Assembly: GCF_021249345.1 (NCBI RefSeq)
Contig: NZ_CP089588.1
Location: forward strand, 2,046,001-2,110,000
Length of the DNA: 64,000 nucleotides
Source: Halobacterium wangiae
GTDB lineage: Archaea > Halobacteriota > Halobacteria > Halobacteriales > Halobacteriaceae
Direction of reading: 5' to 3'
This document shows, in pieces, positions 32,800-41,284 of this stretch. A model generated the notes under the pieces. That model was not told the DNA's origin and did not search any database. It saw only the letters and a list, made by a program, of their open reading frames with translations. The translations under genes and the position numbers were made by a program. Every line of letters begins with the position of its first letter. Position 1 is the first letter of the stretch.

Positions 32800-32917
32800 A
32801 GTTCTGGTGGCGCTTATGAGAGTCGCTCTTGCCTAATTGGGCTCATTTGAGACGATAGAATTGTCGGGGCTGATGCAGTGGGGGCTTAAATGGCCGATGG
32901 CGTATTGTTTATCGAGT

Positions 32918-33019
32918 ATGTCGAGTGTTCTAAGTGTCCCACGTGTCCCCCCTGTGTACCCTTCCGAGTTTAGGGAGTGCCCTGGGATTTATGTAGCGAA
33001 GTTGTCTGACGGTGACTGA
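32918..33019 (+). CDS. Possible 33-residue leader-type small protein
   Basis: An ATG at 32918 opens a 33-codon reading (starts MSSVLSVPRVPPVYPSEF) whose TGA shares its A with the ATG of the next gene at 33019. A TATA-like gcttaaatgg at 32883-32892 lies about 28 nt upstream, fitting a leaderless transcript. This makes translational coupling to the membrane protein gene plausible. No family is known, and it may be only a translated leader. Confidence 0.35.
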   Translation: MSSVLSVPRVPPVYPSEFRECPGIYVAKLSDGD

Positions 33020-33522
33020 TGGCCAGTCAACTATCCATGGGTCAGGTGCTATCGAAGTCTCGTAGTTTGCATACTGATCGGCGATTCAAGGTTTTTGTAT
33101 GGGGTGGGTTTCTAATGGGCATTGGCCTCATGTATGAGGCGATATTCCATGGTGCCATTCCATTTGCCGGGATAGTAGGTTGGCTTGTGGCTGCATGGTC
33201 GTTAGTGCTCTACGTTCAGGTTGAGTTTCAGGCGGCACTCGGAACACTACGACTTCACCCACACTATAGCGAAATCAGTGTCTCAAAGAAGATTCAACTT
33301 TGGGGCCACCTTATGCAGACTCATCATTGGCTCATGGGGATCGTGTCATTCGGATTGATCTGGGTCGGTCTGAGTGGCTTCCTTTTCATCCATCCATACG
33401 TGTTCATCTCCGTCATCGTATATGGGAGTCTCTTCACGGTTCTCGGGGTCGGGAAATACTTCATGCTGACTGAAGAGGAGTTTAACGAAGAGATGGGTGG
33501 CCCCGTATACGAGGCGAAGTAA
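33019..33522 (+). CDS. Four-helix membrane protein of unknown function
   Basis: A 167-residue protein with about four membrane helices (residues 25-42, 45-68, 100-120, 122-146). Between helices 2 and 3 lies a cytosolic stretch with LRLHPHYSEISVSKKIQLWG. ATG at 33019; a second Met six codons later is possible. The GC is low (accessory type). It is followed by about 180 nt without a gene and then the 3' end of the minus-strand TraD-like gene. No family recognised. Confidence 0.65.
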   Translation: MASQLSMGQVLSKSRSLHTDRRFKVFVWGGFLMGIGLMYEAIFHGAIPFAGIVGWLVAAWSLVLYVQVEFQAALGTLRLHPHYSEISVSKKIQLWGHLMQTHHWLMGIVSFGLIWVGLSGFLFIHPYVFISVIVYGSLFTVLGVGKYFMLTEEEFNEEMGGPVYEAK

Positions 33523-33706
33523 CGACTGTTCTGGACATCCCAGTTATTTGACTGTCTTCACTACAGGAGAGTATGGGGAATAAGCGTCCTGTACTGAACG
33601 ATTTGATTCATGCACACTTGAACATGAGCCAGTAACCGATACGCGCCCCTTTATTCATCACGCTGGTTCTATCAGCTTCCCTGGATTCCAACAGAGCAAC
33701 GTGACC

Positions 33707-36700
33707 TCAGTCATCACTCTTGAGGAGAGTGTCCCGAACGTATTTTAGTGAATACGCGTGCGTGAACCCTGGCTCGGTGATCCGGTATTGGCGGGGCGGA
33801 GTCTTCTGGTTGTATTCTTTGTGTACTCGTGGCTCACCCTGGTTGGGTTCGCGGAGGGCATCAACGAGTTTGTGGCCGTCGCGCTGAGTCATCACCACCC
33901 AGATCGAGGCTTCTGGGTCACAACCAGCCATCTTATCGTAGTCCGTGAGCACGGCCTCACGGTAATCATGATTCAGACGCTCGACCTCCCCACACACCAC
34001 GACCTCCCCTTCCTCATTTATCGCGGCGACGTCGAGGCGGTGGCCATCATCAAGTTCGTAGTATGGGGTGGCTTGGTAGTATGGGGGGGCTTGGGTGGCA
34101 CTGGAGTCGGGGTTCTCGACGAATTCCTGGGTGATCCATTCATCGAGGACGTGCACGCCGACGATGTGCTGGCTCGTCTCATCCAAATCACCCTGGCCAT
34201 GCCCATAATCGAGGCCCTCCCGGTAGGGCTCACTGATGGTTTCTCGGCCGCTGGGGGTGATGCTGTAGAGCTGCTGGGGGTGCGCCCCATCATCCCTGAG
34301 GAGGCCAGCCCGGACGAGTTCCTGCGTCTGGGTTTTGGTGAGGCCGACGTATTCTTGGAGGCGGAGCATGCTGTCCTCGACGATGTTGTACTCGAGGGGG
34401 TCCGTCCGGAACTGCATCGCGTCATGCACCACCTGAAGAAACAATAACTCGCGAAGACTCCATTCCGTGGCCTGAATCTCCTCGGGGCTGAGTTTCAAGT
34501 TCACCCCGCAAACCGGGATGTCACTTGGGTTGATGTCTTGGAGGCTGTGACAGCACTGGATCGCGCGCTTCATCCCCCGACTCGTGGGATTGTACCGGCT
34601 CTCACACGCCCCACACACGAGAGCGTGCCGCGACTCATCATACCCAACGCACCCCGGCAAGCGCTTCGTATACGGTAGAAGGGAATCCACGCGTAAGGCC
34701 TCCCCACTAGGGTCTTCGTCCTTGGTGGGTGGCGTGGGTTCGTGCTGAGTGAGCCCAAACTCCTCTCTCGTAACGCGCTTGCGCTCGATGAGCGCGGCCG
34801 CGAAACCCACTTGATCAGTGAGGGGTTGGGTGCTTGCGGGGTGACCGGGCGGCGCGGGCAGGGATTCCCCGAGGAAGGGTCGGGGGGTTTCTTCGGCGTA
34901 GGCGGCGCCGAGGCGCAGGAGCCATTCGCCGGCTCCGAGGGCGCGGAGTCGCGCGCCAACCTCACTGGGTGGCATCCTGGGGGTTGCAAGGGCTTTCTCG
35001 AGGTCGCGGTCGATGCGGACGTTCCCAACGACGAACGTCGCCGTCTCATTCAACACTTCGTGATACGTGTTCGTGTTCTCTGATTGGAGTTGGCCCGGGA
35101 ACTGGACGCCCAGCGCCATTCCGAGCCCGAAGGACCGGCCCTGTGAAAGCAACGTATCCATCAAGGTCGTGTTCGCGACGCCCGCGGACTCATCGAGGTA
35201 CACGTTCACCGTCGACAACCCACCCCCACCACCGTCCACTTCGTCCTCCACAACCCCAGTGTCCTCAACAGCCCTAGTGTCCTGCACAGTCTCCGAGTCC
35301 TCTACAGTCTCCGAGTCCTCAACAGCCCCAGTGTCCTCTTCATCCCCTGAGTTCTCCCCTTCAGGATTCGCGTCTGTGAGCTCTGGGGATTCCTCGCCCA
35401 CCATCCGAGTTTGTTCTCGCCGTATTTTGAGTGCGCTCCAGAGCTCGGAGAGAATCACCATCGTGAGCGTGCGCTTCGCCCCCGAATCCATACTCCCAAA
35501 ATCAAACACCACCACCGCATCCTCATCATCCAGTACCTCAGTCAAGTCAAAACCTACTCCGTCTTCTTTTTGGGTGTGGTTGAAGACGGGTGCGAGTCGG
35601 CCGTCGGTTGCGATGTGCTCGACGCGGCCCGCGGCGCCCTGCATGATCTGGGAGAACACCCGGGGTTCGTTACTCGTGAGGCGCTCAAAGTACTCCTGGA
35701 GAGCGTCATCCGTCGTGGGTGGCCCCGCCTGCTGAGCCTGCGTATGACCAAGCGCGCCCTGTAAGTCCCTGTGACTGAAGGCATCACTACCATGAATGGG
35801 GTCGAAGAGCGCGCGAACGTGATTCGTGATCACAAGCGGCGCAACCGTCGCTTGGCCGTAGCGGTCCGCGCCCATGATTCCCTCGAGGATCTCCTCGTAG
35901 TGACCCGCCTTCCGCGAACGCGCCTCCTCCCTGGGCACCCCCGCCTCGAAGAGGCCGCGAATATCGAAAAACGAGAACGCCGGCAAAACCCGAGTGAGAT
36001 CAAAGTAATAGACGTCCTCGAGGCTACCCGTCGCCTCGTAGTGAGTCATGCAGTACTCCCGGGCGAACCCGTCGCCCTTGTGGTCAAGAATGATTCCGGG
36101 CCCGCTTGTCCCCAGGGTGTTCGCGAGCGCGCCGCTCGCCATGAGCGTGGACTTCCCCGACCCACTCGACCCAACATAAACGACGTGGCGGCGCTGTAAT
36201 CCTGAATCAACATAGAGTGCTTGATTATGGGGTTGGCGGTCGTGCGTAAGCGGTATACTCACCGGGAGGCCGGGTGGTCCGTACTGGGTGAGTTGCTGGG
36301 GTGGGGGAAGGCGTAGGCCCGTGCGCTCGCTTCGCTGAACCGTGAGCGCGCGCTGCCCCGCTGGCGTAAGCCCACCCCCATCAAGAAGACACAACTCAGG
36401 GAGCTCCCGGGGGGACACAATGAGACCCCGACTCTCATTAGGGGTAGTGGGGAGGCGTGATCTTAGGGTTGTGTAGGTTGGCCCGTAACACACTAGATTC
36501 AAGAGGTCATCGAGGACCCTCGAGCCAGGTGGGAGTCGACCGGTGTGGAGTTCGTTGTCGGTCCTGGTGCGGCCGTGGATGGTGTGGTGGCGGCCACCCA
36601 GCCCTCCGAATGCGCGGGCGAGCCGCTGGGCGACCCGGTCCGCGCGCTCTGGTTGATCCTTCGTGAGGGCGACCGCGCGCGCCGACACCACCAACCCGCG

Positions 36701-37543
36701 CTTCGCATCCCGCCCCCGAATCCCATCAATCCGTGCCTGATCCCCCAACGAGGGTTCGTACGCCCGACGATCCTCCCGGGACCTCGGTGAAATGACTTCC
36801 AGGAGTCGTGACCCAAACGAACCCACGCCCTCCTCAAGTTCTCTCGCATAGACCTCAGCACTACTTGAGTAGTCCTGGCCGGCTTGACACACCACCTGAT
36901 AGAGCACGGGGAGCCTTGCGTCCCGCATCGCCTCAACCACCGACACCAACCCCACCCGCCCACTAGACTCGATCCGTGTTTTCTCGTCGAGGAATCTCCC
37001 TGTTTCTGTGATTGGAGTCATCCAGTCATCCCGGCGAGTTGTTCTCCCGAGGTACTCGACGCCCGCAACATACGGACTCCCAGGCGCACCACCAGAATAC
37101 TCTAGACCTGGGGTGAGTTGGGTGGGGTGAAACAACACGGGCTCGAGTTCGTAGGAGTCCGGGAAACACACCCGCAGAACGCCCTCAAGATCCCCACTAA
37201 ACTCTGGCATCGATGCCCGCACGAGGTACCGGATTCGCGCGTCAGCGCCACCATCAGAGACGAGTAACCACTCCACGATGGGAACACGAGATTGTCCTCG
37301 GAGTCTCGATACTAGTCCTCTCTGAGTCGTCTCACGCAACAATGACGAGAGGAGGTCCATCGCCTGCCCGACCGCCCCCGGGTGTAGTTCTGTCCCTGAG
37401 GGCCGAATCTCAACGTACTCCCGAACACCACTCAGTTCATCCTGGCCCAGACTCACGTCACCACCCACTCCATACAAGGATTCCCGAGTCCTCGGAGCGT
37501 CACTGCCGGGGTCGTCAGTCGCCACGCCACCCAACCAAACCAC
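33707..37543 (-). CDS. VirD4/TraD-like (HerA/FtsK-superfamily) ATPase
   Basis: A 1278-residue plasmid-type ATPase, GTG start at 37543. The Walker A motif GSSGSGKST lies at 458-466 and a Walker-B-like VNVYLDESAG near residue 780; GFGLGMALGVQFPGQL-like sensor sequence follows, as in coupling proteins of type IV secretion. Between them lies an acidic repeat insert (EDTGAVEDSETVEDSETVQD, continuing). The C-terminal 300 residues contain a Cys pair region (CGACESRYNP), a winged-helix-like segment (GLTKTQTQELVRAGLL) and a nuclease-like end (LDVAAINEEGEVVVCGEVER). Such proteins couple DNA to a conjugation channel. It probably belongs to an integrated conjugative plasmid. Confidence 0.82.
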   Translation of the reverse strand: MVWLGGVATDDPGSDAPRTRESLYGVGGDVSLGQDELSGVREYVEIRPSGTELHPGAVGQAMDLLSSLLRETTQRGLVSRLRGQSRVPIVEWLLVSDGGADARIRYLVRASMPEFSGDLEGVLRVCFPDSYELEPVLFHPTQLTPGLEYSGGAPGSPYVAGVEYLGRTTRRDDWMTPITETGRFLDEKTRIESSGRVGLVSVVEAMRDARLPVLYQVVCQAGQDYSSSAEVYARELEEGVGSFGSRLLEVISPRSREDRRAYEPSLGDQARIDGIRGRDAKRGLVVSARAVALTKDQPERADRVAQRLARAFGGLGGRHHTIHGRTRTDNELHTGRLPPGSRVLDDLLNLVCYGPTYTTLRSRLPTTPNESRGLIVSPRELPELCLLDGGGLTPAGQRALTVQRSERTGLRLPPPQQLTQYGPPGLPVSIPLTHDRQPHNQALYVDSGLQRRHVVYVGSSGSGKSTLMASGALANTLGTSGPGIILDHKGDGFAREYCMTHYEATGSLEDVYYFDLTRVLPAFSFFDIRGLFEAGVPREEARSRKAGHYEEILEGIMGADRYGQATVAPLVITNHVRALFDPIHGSDAFSHRDLQGALGHTQAQQAGPPTTDDALQEYFERLTSNEPRVFSQIMQGAAGRVEHIATDGRLAPVFNHTQKEDGVGFDLTEVLDDEDAVVVFDFGSMDSGAKRTLTMVILSELWSALKIRREQTRMVGEESPELTDANPEGENSGDEEDTGAVEDSETVEDSETVQDTRAVEDTGVVEDEVDGGGGGLSTVNVYLDESAGVANTTLMDTLLSQGRSFGLGMALGVQFPGQLQSENTNTYHEVLNETATFVVGNVRIDRDLEKALATPRMPPSEVGARLRALGAGEWLLRLGAAYAEETPRPFLGESLPAPPGHPASTQPLTDQVGFAAALIERKRVTREEFGLTQHEPTPPTKDEDPSGEALRVDSLLPYTKRLPGCVGYDESRHALVCGACESRYNPTSRGMKRAIQCCHSLQDINPSDIPVCGVNLKLSPEEIQATEWSLRELLFLQVVHDAMQFRTDPLEYNIVEDSMLRLQEYVGLTKTQTQELVRAGLLRDDGAHPQQLYSITPSGRETISEPYREGLDYGHGQGDLDETSQHIVGVHVLDEWITQEFVENPDSSATQAPPYYQATPYYELDDGHRLDVAAINEEGEVVVCGEVERLNHDYREAVLTDYDKMAGCDPEASIWVVMTQRDGHKLVDALREPNQGEPRVHKEYNQKTPPRQYRITEPGFTHAYSLKYVRDTLLKSDD

Positions 37544-37624
37544 TCACGATGCACGGCCTCCCAACCCACGTACACACGCGAACCACGCCCACCGGACGCG
37601 AGTCCCTGGGTGTGCGACCCGGAG

Positions 37625-38005
37625 TCATCTCAGGCCCCCTCTGCGGGGGTCCCCTCGCTCATACATGACGAGGCTCTCGCCCGGGTAGCGCTGAGTAATC
37701 CACTCCAGTAACGCATCCAAACACTCCCCAAACTCAGCCAGCTCCGAGTCCCGGACTGATTCAATGACGCTCACGGACTCCCACTCACCCAAACCCGGGT
37801 CAAACCCAGAAAGATGCGCGCCACCACCAAACCCGAGATATATTCCGATCACTTCCATCCGCCCACTCCCCTGCCCCCCACTCTCCGCCTTGAGACCAAT
37901 AAGTGGGGCTGTATGAACAAACGTCTCCACCTGATTCCGTAACTCCAGAACCTCCTGTACCGAGAGTGGCCGCGAAGGAAACTCGGGCCCCGACTCCGAG
38001 GACAT
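37625..38005 (-). CDS. Small hypothetical protein upstream of the TraD-like gene
   Basis: A 126-residue protein, ATG at 38005 (MSSESGPEFPSRPLSVQEVL). It is Gly/Glu-rich with a helical N-terminus (ELRNQVETFVHTAPLIGL) and a short alpha/beta C-terminus (ECLDALLEWITQRYPGESLV). The stop is 82 nt before the GTG of the large ATPase, so the genes are likely one operon. The 3' end contains a G/C palindrome (ccccctctgcggggg). No family recognised. Confidence 0.55.
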   Translation of the reverse strand: MSSESGPEFPSRPLSVQEVLELRNQVETFVHTAPLIGLKAESGGQGSGRMEVIGIYLGFGGGAHLSGFDPGLGEWESVSVIESVRDSELAEFGECLDALLEWITQRYPGESLVMYERGDPRRGGLR

Positions 38006-38179
38006 ACCCCCTCCAGAGAAGCCACCCAGCATAACCATACCCACCACATACATACCAACTCAAGCACTCCTACTCACCACACTCCCGGGGCCTTCCAGAA
38101 CAGTCACCTTGGGCGACCTCCTGTATTGGGTCCCCATCCATGAAACAGGATCCTGGGGACTAGCGTGCGGTTCTGTGTA

Positions 38180-38554
38180 TTAATCGCAGTGACTCTGTAG
38201 TATCTCGATCGCGCCGCCACTAGTCACTGTAACGTGGAGCTCAATTGCACCGCAACTCCCGACATTGAGATCGTCATTCCGAGATTCTTCACCGTCAACG
38301 TTGACGGTCACACCGTAGGTACCGCCACCAAAGGCGTCCGAATACTCCACTGACTCCGAGGCATTCAACTCGACTTCTCGCTCAAACTCCGTCTCCGAAT
38401 CGTCGGTGAGTTTCACCGTAATCTGGTGACTGGTATCGTCATCATTGCGAACGAGAATACTCCCACCGGGATTCGATGAAATCCCCCCGAAACAACCCGC
38501 TGAAAGGCCAAGTGAGGCGAAGGCAACCGATCGCACCACCGTCCGTCGTTTCAT
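38180..38554 (-). CDS. Lipoprotein, hypothetical
   Basis: A 124-residue exported lipoprotein. From the ATG at 38554 it begins MKRRTVVRSVAFASLGLSAG with a twin-Arg-like start and a lipobox ending at the Cys of LSAGCFGG. The mature part is an Ig-like beta-sandwich pattern (GSILVRNDDDTSHQITVKLT, EVELNASESVEYSDAFGGGT). Such lipoproteins are common in haloarchaea and of unknown role. It is divergent from the lipoprotein gene at 38784, with repeat R1 copy b between them. Confidence 0.75.
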   Translation of the reverse strand: MKRRTVVRSVAFASLGLSAGCFGGISSNPGGSILVRNDDDTSHQITVKLTDDSETEFEREVELNASESVEYSDAFGGGTYGVTVNVDGEESRNDDLNVGSCGAIELHVTVTSGGAIEILQSHCD

Positions 38555-38640
38555 AGCCGAAAGTTCCTGGCTATCGGTAAGTGCCTTGTCTGTCTCACCC
38601 CCCAAACTGAATCAAGAAACACACCTGTACTACCGATAGG

Positions 38641-38670
38641 AGTAGTTGCTAACGCGGTTTCTTTATTCAG
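38641..38670 (+). repeat. 30-nt repeat R1, copy b
   Basis: Direct copy of 32177-32207 and inverted partner of 39305-39334. With the latter it flanks the lipoprotein gene at 38784 as an inverted pair. Confidence 0.7.
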
Positions 38671-38783
38671 AATTGGTCCTAAACTGGAGCGGCTAAATCA
38701 GTAAGTAGGGATGCGAGTTAGGCGGTGAATCAGTCGTTTTTCCGTGCCGAAAACATATATTTTGGCCAATCGTTGATGAGGGT

Positions 38784-39269
38784 ATGAATCGACGTAGATT
38801 CCTCACTCTTGTCGGGACGAGTGCGGTATCTGGGTCAGTAGTGGGTATTTCCGGCTGCCTGGGGCAAGCCCAAACAGACCCCCCTGAAACGACGACCGAC
38901 AACTTGAATTCGTCAACACCGAGCCCCAAACCGACTGCAGACCTACCTTCAATCACGAACTACCCATTTCGTTTCGGCCAATCGATAACGTTCCCCGAAG
39001 GTGGCGTATACGGATGGTTTTTCGACGGGTCATTCACGAAATCAGTAGACACTTCGGGTTCAGTTACGGGCAGTGGAAGCGTGTCTGCATATGTCACAGA
39101 GGAGAATCTGCAAGAGGCGAAGATCCCCTCCTCAGCTGTGAAGAAGGTGGAAGACGTAACGTCATTCAATTTTGAAAGCATCGAGGTCACCGATGGGAAC
39201 GGGACTGTGCTGATGAGCGTCGATAGTACTGCAACTATGAACCTGTCGGTAGAAGTAACTGAGATATAG
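38784..39269 (+). CDS. Tat-exported lipoprotein
   Basis: A 161-residue protein with a clear Tat signal and lipobox: MNRRRFLTLVGTSAVSGSVV, then GISGCLG. The mature chain starts with a Thr/Pro/Ser-rich linker and continues as a beta-rich domain (FRFGQSITFPEGGVYGWFFD). A TATA-like atatatttt at 38755-38763 suggests a leaderless transcript. It is flanked by inverted copies of repeat R1 (38641-38670 and 39305-39334), which may mark it as cargo of a small mobile unit. Function unknown. Confidence 0.8.
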   Translation: MNRRRFLTLVGTSAVSGSVVGISGCLGQAQTDPPETTTDNLNSSTPSPKPTADLPSITNYPFRFGQSITFPEGGVYGWFFDGSFTKSVDTSGSVTGSGSVSAYVTEENLQEAKIPSSAVKKVEDVTSFNFESIEVTDGNGTVLMSVDSTATMNLSVEVTEI

Positions 39270-39304
39270 CCAATCTATGCTGACCCGCTGTTCCACTTCT
39301 CACT

Positions 39305-39334
39305 CTGAATAAAGAACCCGTATTGGCAACTACT
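39305..39334 (-). repeat. 30-nt repeat R1, copy c (inverted)
   Basis: The minus strand reads agtagttgccaatacgggtt then ctttattcag, matching copy b with a few changes. Confidence 0.65.
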
Positions 39335-39901
39335 GATAGTACTACCCCACGAACCCTACAAAGCCCTGAGTGAGATACTAACCTACTGCTTCGAAAGCCC
39401 TCAACCGCTCGCGGCCGCTCGCGGACATCTCTCACATTCGTTCGAGAGTGGCCCACGAGCAACCACGAACCGGTCTCGCCCTTTCGGAGTCCACCAGGAC
39501 ACCGTTGCGCAAGCTCCCGATGCGTGTGGTTGTATGGGTCGTAGTGTCGGTTCGGTGCGCTCGCCCGACCAGCGTAGTCCGCATCACGAACAGCGACCAC
39601 TACTGTTCGTTCCTCGCTCGCCCGCTTCGGGACGCCAGCATCAAGTGCAGTATCGGTCCCATGGACCGAGTACTGACTTGAAGCTGGACGCTCGGGCGGA
39701 CTACCCAGGACGCGCGCACCTGGCTGCGTAATCCCTCCCTTGGGTGTGCGCCACTCGCGCCCCCGTGGGGCGCTCGTGAAGGCGCGAGCGGCGCACACAC
39801 TAACTGATAGAGTAAGTTGGACTCGGTGTCATCGAAGAAACCACGAGTGGAGTCGTGGTTGTCGGGCGTCACAAGAACGCCTTCGGAACCAGTGAGTTCC
39901 A
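39335..39901. other. Interval before the OB-fold gene
   Basis: About 570 nt. Readings here have poor composition and I call no gene. It is GC-richer than the preceding lipoprotein genes and contains short G/C inverted repeats (for example ctcgcggccgctcgcgga near 39407). It may be remnant plasmid DNA. Confidence 0.35.
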
Positions 39902-40801
39902 ATGTCAAGTAAGCAAGCGCGTAGCAAGGTCGTTTCGGTCGAAGAACAAACGTTTGAGCAAACAGGCGAGCAGGCGGTCGATGAGGACGGGTTCGAACTC
40001 GTCGATGAGACTCCAGAGTTCCGGGCGACGGTGGAGCTGGAGATCCAGGCAAAAGTGGCCGCAAACCACTCAGATGGGCTGATTAGTACTCGTGGGGAGC
40101 GGATTCGTGGCGCAACCCTCGAAGAAGAAGAACGCATCAGGGGCCGGGAGGCTGAGTTAGAGCGCATTCGAGCGCGAGCTCTCCTGGGAAGTAAGGATGG
40201 GCGAGCAGAGCGGACACGAACGGTTGTCGCGAAGCAGAGCGTCGGGCGGCGTCGGGACTTCGAGGAGCGTGCTGGGAGTGTGGATCCGTGGGCGGACCCG
40301 AATCGCGGAGATCCCCGGGAAGCACTTACTCGAGAACAGTTGGCAGCGGTGAACGCAGAATCAGTGCGGTTAGCCAGGGCGCTAGATGGGTGGTCGCGAG
40401 CAGCAATCAGCCGACGACTCGCAGAACCCGTAGCCGATGGGGTGGACGTTACGAGTGCAGTCCTCAGTGTGTTCGAACAATTACAGACCGCGCCCGGGCA
40501 CGTGATTCCAATCGGGAAGCTCGAGGACGTCAACCGCAAGGAGGTGAGTATCGAGGGCCGAATCGAGGTATTGTGGAATCCTTCGCATCCGAGCATCGCG
40601 CAGGTCGGGCTAATCGAGGACGAGAGTGGGCGCGTGAAGTTCACGGTCTGGGAGCGCTCAAATCAACCAATAGTGCGGGAAGGCGAAGTAGTGCGGTTCC
40701 GGGGGGCTGCGAAGAACTGGTATGAGGGCCGGTGCTCACTCGCGTTGACGGGGTGGTCGCGAATTCACTTCCCAGAGCGCGACGCGTGGTGGGGCGAATA
40801 G
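39902..40801 (+). CDS. Plasmid-type OB-fold DNA-binding protein (RPA-like)
   Basis: A 299-residue protein. The N-terminal 120 residues are charged and helical (LEEEERIRGREAELERIRAR). The C-terminal 90 residues match an RPA-type OB fold (KEVSIEGRIEVLWNPS, QVGLIEDESGRVKFTVWERS, EGEVVRFRGAAKNWYEGRC). Family knowledge: related proteins are common on haloarchaeal plasmids and viruses and presumably bind single-stranded DNA. The ATG at 39902 gives MSSKQARSKVVSVEEQTF. It has no close operon partner but sits with other plasmid-type genes. Confidence 0.75.
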   Translation: MSSKQARSKVVSVEEQTFEQTGEQAVDEDGFELVDETPEFRATVELEIQAKVAANHSDGLISTRGERIRGATLEEEERIRGREAELERIRARALLGSKDGRAERTRTVVAKQSVGRRRDFEERAGSVDPWADPNRGDPREALTREQLAAVNAESVRLARALDGWSRAAISRRLAEPVADGVDVTSAVLSVFEQLQTAPGHVIPIGKLEDVNRKEVSIEGRIEVLWNPSHPSIAQVGLIEDESGRVKFTVWERSNQPIVREGEVVRFRGAAKNWYEGRCSLALTGWSRIHFPERDAWWGE

Positions 40802-40971
40802 CCGGAGCGGACTCCCTTTTTTGCGGTGTGCCGGACCAGTCCCGGCCCCGCCTCCCCACCCACCGCTCCGTGCTCGCTACGCTGCGCGCGCAGCCACAAC
40901 CTCAATCATGGGTGAAAGGGGGGCGCGGTAAGGCGGCTGCACTGGTGTTGAGAGCCGGGCCGTGTTTGTCT

Positions 40972-40985
40972 GCCCCCACAGGGGC
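40972..40985. promoter_or_regulatory. Palindromic leader element P1, copy a
   Basis: gcccccacaggggc, followed by G-rich sequence, 31 nt before the start at 41017. The same arrangement recurs at 49791 and 63774. Confidence 0.6.
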
Positions 40986-41016
40986 GGAGGGCACAACAGC
41001 ATGCCCTCGAACAACG

Positions 41017-41253
41017 ATGACTAACAAAAGAACACTCACAGCCCGTGAACGACTCCGAATACACCTCCGCGAAGCCCACCAAACAACCCGTTCCCCACTC
41101 GTCAAAGCACACCTCAACGCCGCACTAGAAGCCTGGAACGACCTGTCGCCGACACCCCTCCAAGAGTGCCCGGTCTGTGGGAAATTGGATTACCTGAGCG
41201 GATACAGCACCACGAATGTAGAGCCGAACGATAGCCCACGGCGGATTCACTAA
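41017..41253 (+). CDS. Small plasmid-type protein with CxxC motif
   Basis: A 78-residue protein, ATG at 41017 (MTNKRTLTARERLRIHLREA). Helical N-terminus and a single C-x-x-C (LQECPVCGKLDYLSGYS) that could form half a zinc site, perhaps as a dimer. Its start follows palindromic element P1 and it lies in the plasmid-like segment. The longer reading upstream is rejected because it has implausible composition. No function known. Confidence 0.6.
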   Translation: MTNKRTLTARERLRIHLREAHQTTRSPLVKAHLNAALEAWNDLSPTPLQECPVCGKLDYLSGYSTTNVEPNDSPRRIH

Positions 41254-41284
41254 GGGGTTCGTTCTTCTATGGCTTCTCGGTCAG

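Noticed and set aside
37625-37662. ccccctctgcggggg near 37643 as a fourth copy of palindromic element P1
   Set aside because: It lies in the coding 3' end of a gene, has a longer loop and no start codon at the right distance.
39235-39798. 187-codon minus-strand frame before the OB-fold gene
   Set aside because: Arg/Gly/Ser-rich, overlaps the end of a real lipoprotein gene and has no domain; likely non-coding.
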